A DNA stretch of 16,570 bases from Sulfurovum sp. (GTDB lineage: Bacteria; Campylobacterota; Campylobacteria; Campylobacterales; Sulfurovaceae), in NCBI GenBank assembly GCA_020726085.1, contig DYTG01000030.1, forward strand, positions 1 to 16,570. Reading direction: 5' to 3'. Positions 14,123-16,570 of this stretch are shown piece after piece (the first letter of the stretch is position 1; every line of letters starts with the position of its first letter). A program made the translations under genes and the position numbers. The notes beneath the pieces are model-generated. The model did no database searches and had not been told where the DNA came from. It saw nothing but the letters and a program-made list of their open reading frames with translations.

Positions 14123-16500
14123 GAAGATTGCTTTTGGGGTTAGGGGTGGTGGTTGCGTTGGCGGTGGTGGGTTTGTATGCGTTTAAAGCCCCCCTTGCAC
14201 TTCATTTTGCTAATGCCTATCTTCACGATAAAAATATCTCTATTGCATCGATTAAGGGGAATTTTTGGCATACACTTGAAATAGAGACAATAGCCCTAAA
14301 TGCAACACCTGTGATTTCCACTATCGCTTGTCAATGGAGTGCGTGGGAGCTATTCAATCAAACCATTGCGATTGATTCGTGCGTGGTTAAAGATGTAGAT
14401 ATCAATCAAACCCTTGCATTCTCTAGGCTTTTTGGAGAGGATAATGCGACTCAAAGCACCCCCTCTTCATGGAAGATAGCCATAGAGAAACTCCAACTCA
14501 ACGCCTCGTATGGAGATTATCGTATCGAGTTAGAGGCTAGGATTAGAGAGGGCAGGGCGGATATTCAAAGCACGATAGATACTCCCTACCTTCAAAATAT
14601 CATACTCCAAAGCCGTATCGATATACAAACCTTACATTATAATGGCACAATTACGCACCAAGAAGAGGTTTTTGAGGATTACAGTGAGATATTGGATAAT
14701 CTTGCGGTTGATTTCAAGGGTGACAAGCAAGGGGTAGTGGCGGAGTTGCAATCCGAAGCATTGGCGGGGAGTTTTGTCACGCACGATTTCAACCGCTCTG
14801 TTCTTACGCTCTACACCAAAGAGAGACTTAAACCCAAAGCGTTGCTTCCAGAGTCATTGCAAACGCTAGAAGCCAATTTTGTGCTTACTTCCAATTTTGC
14901 GCTTGATAGGATTAGACCTATTTACAGCTACCTCTCTATTGATTCCAATGCGGCGAGTGTGCAACTCTATGGTACTTACGATGAGGCGATGGGGCTAAAA
15001 GGTTGGCTTACATTTCCCAAGGATTCGATTTTGCACCGCTTTGATAACCGTTTGCACCTCGATAAAATAGGCAAGATAGAGCTTCAAGCTCAAATGGATA
15101 GCAACCAAACGCTTACTTTTGACCTCAAATCCAAACGCATCCAAGGCAATCTTCTCTATCTTAGCAACACCATTAACGCTCACCTTCAAGTAGCCTCCCA
15201 AAGCCTAAGACTCAAAGGCAATCCCAACAAAAAGCTTAACGCCGATATAAATATCACCTCACTAAGCCAACTGCTCAAAACGCTCAAACCTATCTATGCA
15301 CTTGAAACGCCACGCCTAAAAGGTGACTTGTTTGCCAACGCCACACTCACCAATCAAAAAAATATCCGTCTAAATTTACGTTCTAGCTCTCTTTCGATTG
15401 ACAAAAACAAAATCAGCGATATACAATTCAAAGCCAAGGGCAACACCCAAAGCCTAACAATCCAAAGCTATCAATTAAACGCCCAAAAGATGAAGTTTTT
15501 TGCTACTAAACCCTCTACTATCCGCTACAAAGATGGCGTATTGGGAGTCGATAAGTTTTGGCTCAACGATGCCTTGTGGGCGGAGGGAAATTACAAGCAA
15601 TCCAAAGGAGCGTTTCGTATTGTGGGCGAGGGATTGAAGCTCAAACACCCCGACTACATCGATACAACTATCCAAAGCGATGCGGTGGTGTTGGTTGAAC
15701 GAGATAATATTGATATTAAAGGAGACATTAAGCTTAATGGCGGAAGTATCTTGTATAAAATGCAACAAAATGAGAATTTTGCACTCGACAAAGATATAGT
15801 ATTTCTCCACAAATCTCAAAAAAAAGCTCCCGATAATCTTCGCATCGATTTAACCATTGAGACCCTCTCACCACTGCTTTACAAAACCGATGAGATGAGT
15901 ATCCAAGCCCATAGCCATCTCAAACTCACCAAAGAAAAAGCCAAAGATATAAGACTTAAGGGGAGCATTAAGTTGATAGATTGGAGCAGTTATTATACAC
16001 TGCAAAACAAAACCTTGCGTCTTAGCAAAAGTGCCATTCATTTCAAAGGCGACCCCACAGAGCCTATTTTGGATATCAAAGCACACTACAACACGGGCGA
16101 TGCCAAAATCACCATATTGGTAGTAGGTACGCCTACAGAGCCTATTCTCAACTTCTCCTCTACGCCTTTTATGTCCAAAGAGGAGATTTTATCGGTGCTA
16201 CTTCTCGATACCTCACAGGGTGCGAGGCTAAATAAAACAGAGGATTTGCAATATCTCTTAGGCGGTGCGTTGGCGAAATCCTTTTTGTCTAATTTGGGGC
16301 TTAGGGTAGAGCATTTTGTCATTAGCGATAGCAAGTTTGAAGTGGGCAAAAAGATAGGCGATAAGATTACCATCATCTATCTAGGCGATGAGGTATCAAG
16401 CGTGAAAATACTCTACGAACACTCCAAAAACATCGAAGCGGACTTTATCATCAACAAAGAGTCCAGTTCGATGGATATATTTTATAAAGGGGAGATGTAG
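14119..16500 (+). CDS. tamB: TamB-like inner-membrane-anchored periplasmic protein (DUF490)
   Basis: A 793-aa member of the TamB/AsmA-like group, which spans the periplasm and works with TamA in outer-membrane assembly or lipid transfer. The start is a TTG within TTGA, overlapping the tamA stop by 4 bp, with AGGA eight bases upstream inside tamA, so translation is coupled. Residues 4-25 are a membrane anchor. The long middle is made of alternating hydrophobic beta-strand segments (for example around 280-480) expected to form an extended groove. The C-terminal DUF490 hallmark is present: two PTEPIL repeats near 646-651 and 672-677, FSSTPFMSKEEILSVLLLD, GGALAKSFLSNLGL and the final strands ending DIFYKGEM. 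It is clearly shorter than the E. coli protein (about 1260 aa), probably because the beta-rich middle has fewer repeats. Confidence 0.9.
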   Translation: MRRLLLGLGVVVALAVVGLYAFKAPLALHFANAYLHDKNISIASIKGNFWHTLEIETIALNATPVISTIACQWSAWELFNQTIAIDSCVVKDVDINQTLAFSRLFGEDNATQSTPSSWKIAIEKLQLNASYGDYRIELEARIREGRADIQSTIDTPYLQNIILQSRIDIQTLHYNGTITHQEEVFEDYSEILDNLAVDFKGDKQGVVAELQSEALAGSFVTHDFNRSVLTLYTKERLKPKALLPESLQTLEANFVLTSNFALDRIRPIYSYLSIDSNAASVQLYGTYDEAMGLKGWLTFPKDSILHRFDNRLHLDKIGKIELQAQMDSNQTLTFDLKSKRIQGNLLYLSNTINAHLQVASQSLRLKGNPNKKLNADINITSLSQLLKTLKPIYALETPRLKGDLFANATLTNQKNIRLNLRSSSLSIDKNKISDIQFKAKGNTQSLTIQSYQLNAQKMKFFATKPSTIRYKDGVLGVDKFWLNDALWAEGNYKQSKGAFRIVGEGLKLKHPDYIDTTIQSDAVVLVERDNIDIKGDIKLNGGSILYKMQQNENFALDKDIVFLHKSQKKAPDNLRIDLTIETLSPLLYKTDEMSIQAHSHLKLTKEKAKDIRLKGSIKLIDWSSYYTLQNKTLRLSKSAIHFKGDPTEPILDIKAHYNTGDAKITILVVGTPTEPILNFSSTPFMSKEEILSVLLLDTSQGARLNKTEDLQYLLGGALAKSFLSNLGLRVEHFVISDSKFEVGKKIGDKITIIYLGDEVSSVKILYEHSKNIEADFIINKESSSMDIFYKGEM

Positions 16501-16570
16501 ATGCGTCTGGATATTTACCTCGTCCAAAACGGCTATTTTGAGAGTCGCAATAGAGCGTTGGTGGCGATTG
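16501..16570 (+). CDS. tlyA: TlyA-family rRNA methyltransferase/hemolysin, N-terminal S4 domain (partial)
   Basis: The 23 codons seen read MRLDIYLVQNGYFESRNRAL and onward, which is the opening of the S4 RNA-binding domain of TlyA proteins (RLD-x-YLV near the start, SRN-x-A shortly after). TlyA enzymes 2'-O-methylate cytidines in 16S and 23S rRNA and have been called hemolysins. The ATG directly follows the tamB stop with no gap, and GGGGAG (16489-16494) six bases upstream is a strong ribosome binding site, so it is the third gene of the operon. The methyltransferase domain lies beyond the window, so the call rests on the N terminus only; other S4-domain proteins are possible but less likely. 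Confidence 0.78.
   Translation, partial: MRLDIYLVQNGYFESRNRALVAI

Overview
The window reads as ordinary chromosome of an AT-rich bacterium of the Campylobacterota (former Epsilonproteobacteria). The best lineage marker is the single-chain CcsBA cytochrome c synthase (ResB and CcsA halves fused, 1018 aa). A compact tamA-tamB pair followed by tlyA, and promoters that are mostly a good -10 box with a poor -35, fit this. I cannot fix the genus from sequence alone.

Layout. At the left edge (2-97) lies a relic of a DNA cytosine-5 methyltransferase: motif I is intact but the frame stops soon after. It converges on a two-gene minus-strand operon, an unrecognised 175-aa protein followed by a UvrD/Rep-type helicase (2730 down to 167, stop and start overlapping by one base). 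A 306-bp divergent region (2731-3036) carries a symmetric double -10 palindrome, a second -10 box and a compact hairpin-rich element with imperfect terminal inverted repeats that forms most of the murA leader. Then come murA (start 3037, not the longer frame) and ccsBA, which ends 3 bp from a convergent small membrane-anchored protein of unknown function. The next intergenic region (7875-8058) holds three separate inverted repeats, one matching the FNR/CRP-family consensus, ahead of a MltD-like lytic transglycosylase. That gene overlaps queC tail to tail by 4 bp. pgeF (yfiH) is divergent from queC. A minus-strand AAA/DUF4143 ATPase follows, then a region (12029-12406) that is not empty: it encodes a 51-aa minus-strand peptide with its own -10 box and ribosome binding site. 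The right end is a tight plus-strand operon tamA-tamB-tlyA; tlyA runs off the window.

How the genes relate. Much of the window serves the cell envelope: MurA makes the first committed peptidoglycan precursor, the MltD-like enzyme cuts glycan strands, PgeF is linked to peptidoglycan quality, CcsBA attaches heme to periplasmic cytochromes c, and TamA/TamB span the envelope for outer-membrane assembly. UvrD, QueC and TlyA belong to DNA repair, queuosine synthesis and rRNA modification. Accessory or mobile signals are limited to the methyltransferase relic, the hairpin-rich element before murA, and the ATPase plus small-peptide segment at 10709-12280.

I see no tRNA, rRNA, CRISPR array, intact insertion sequence or complete defence system. 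The most promising unexplained items are the structured element in the murA leader, the 51-aa peptide gene, the cluster of operator-like repeats before the transglycosylase gene, and a clamp-binding-like pentapeptide inside the helicase.
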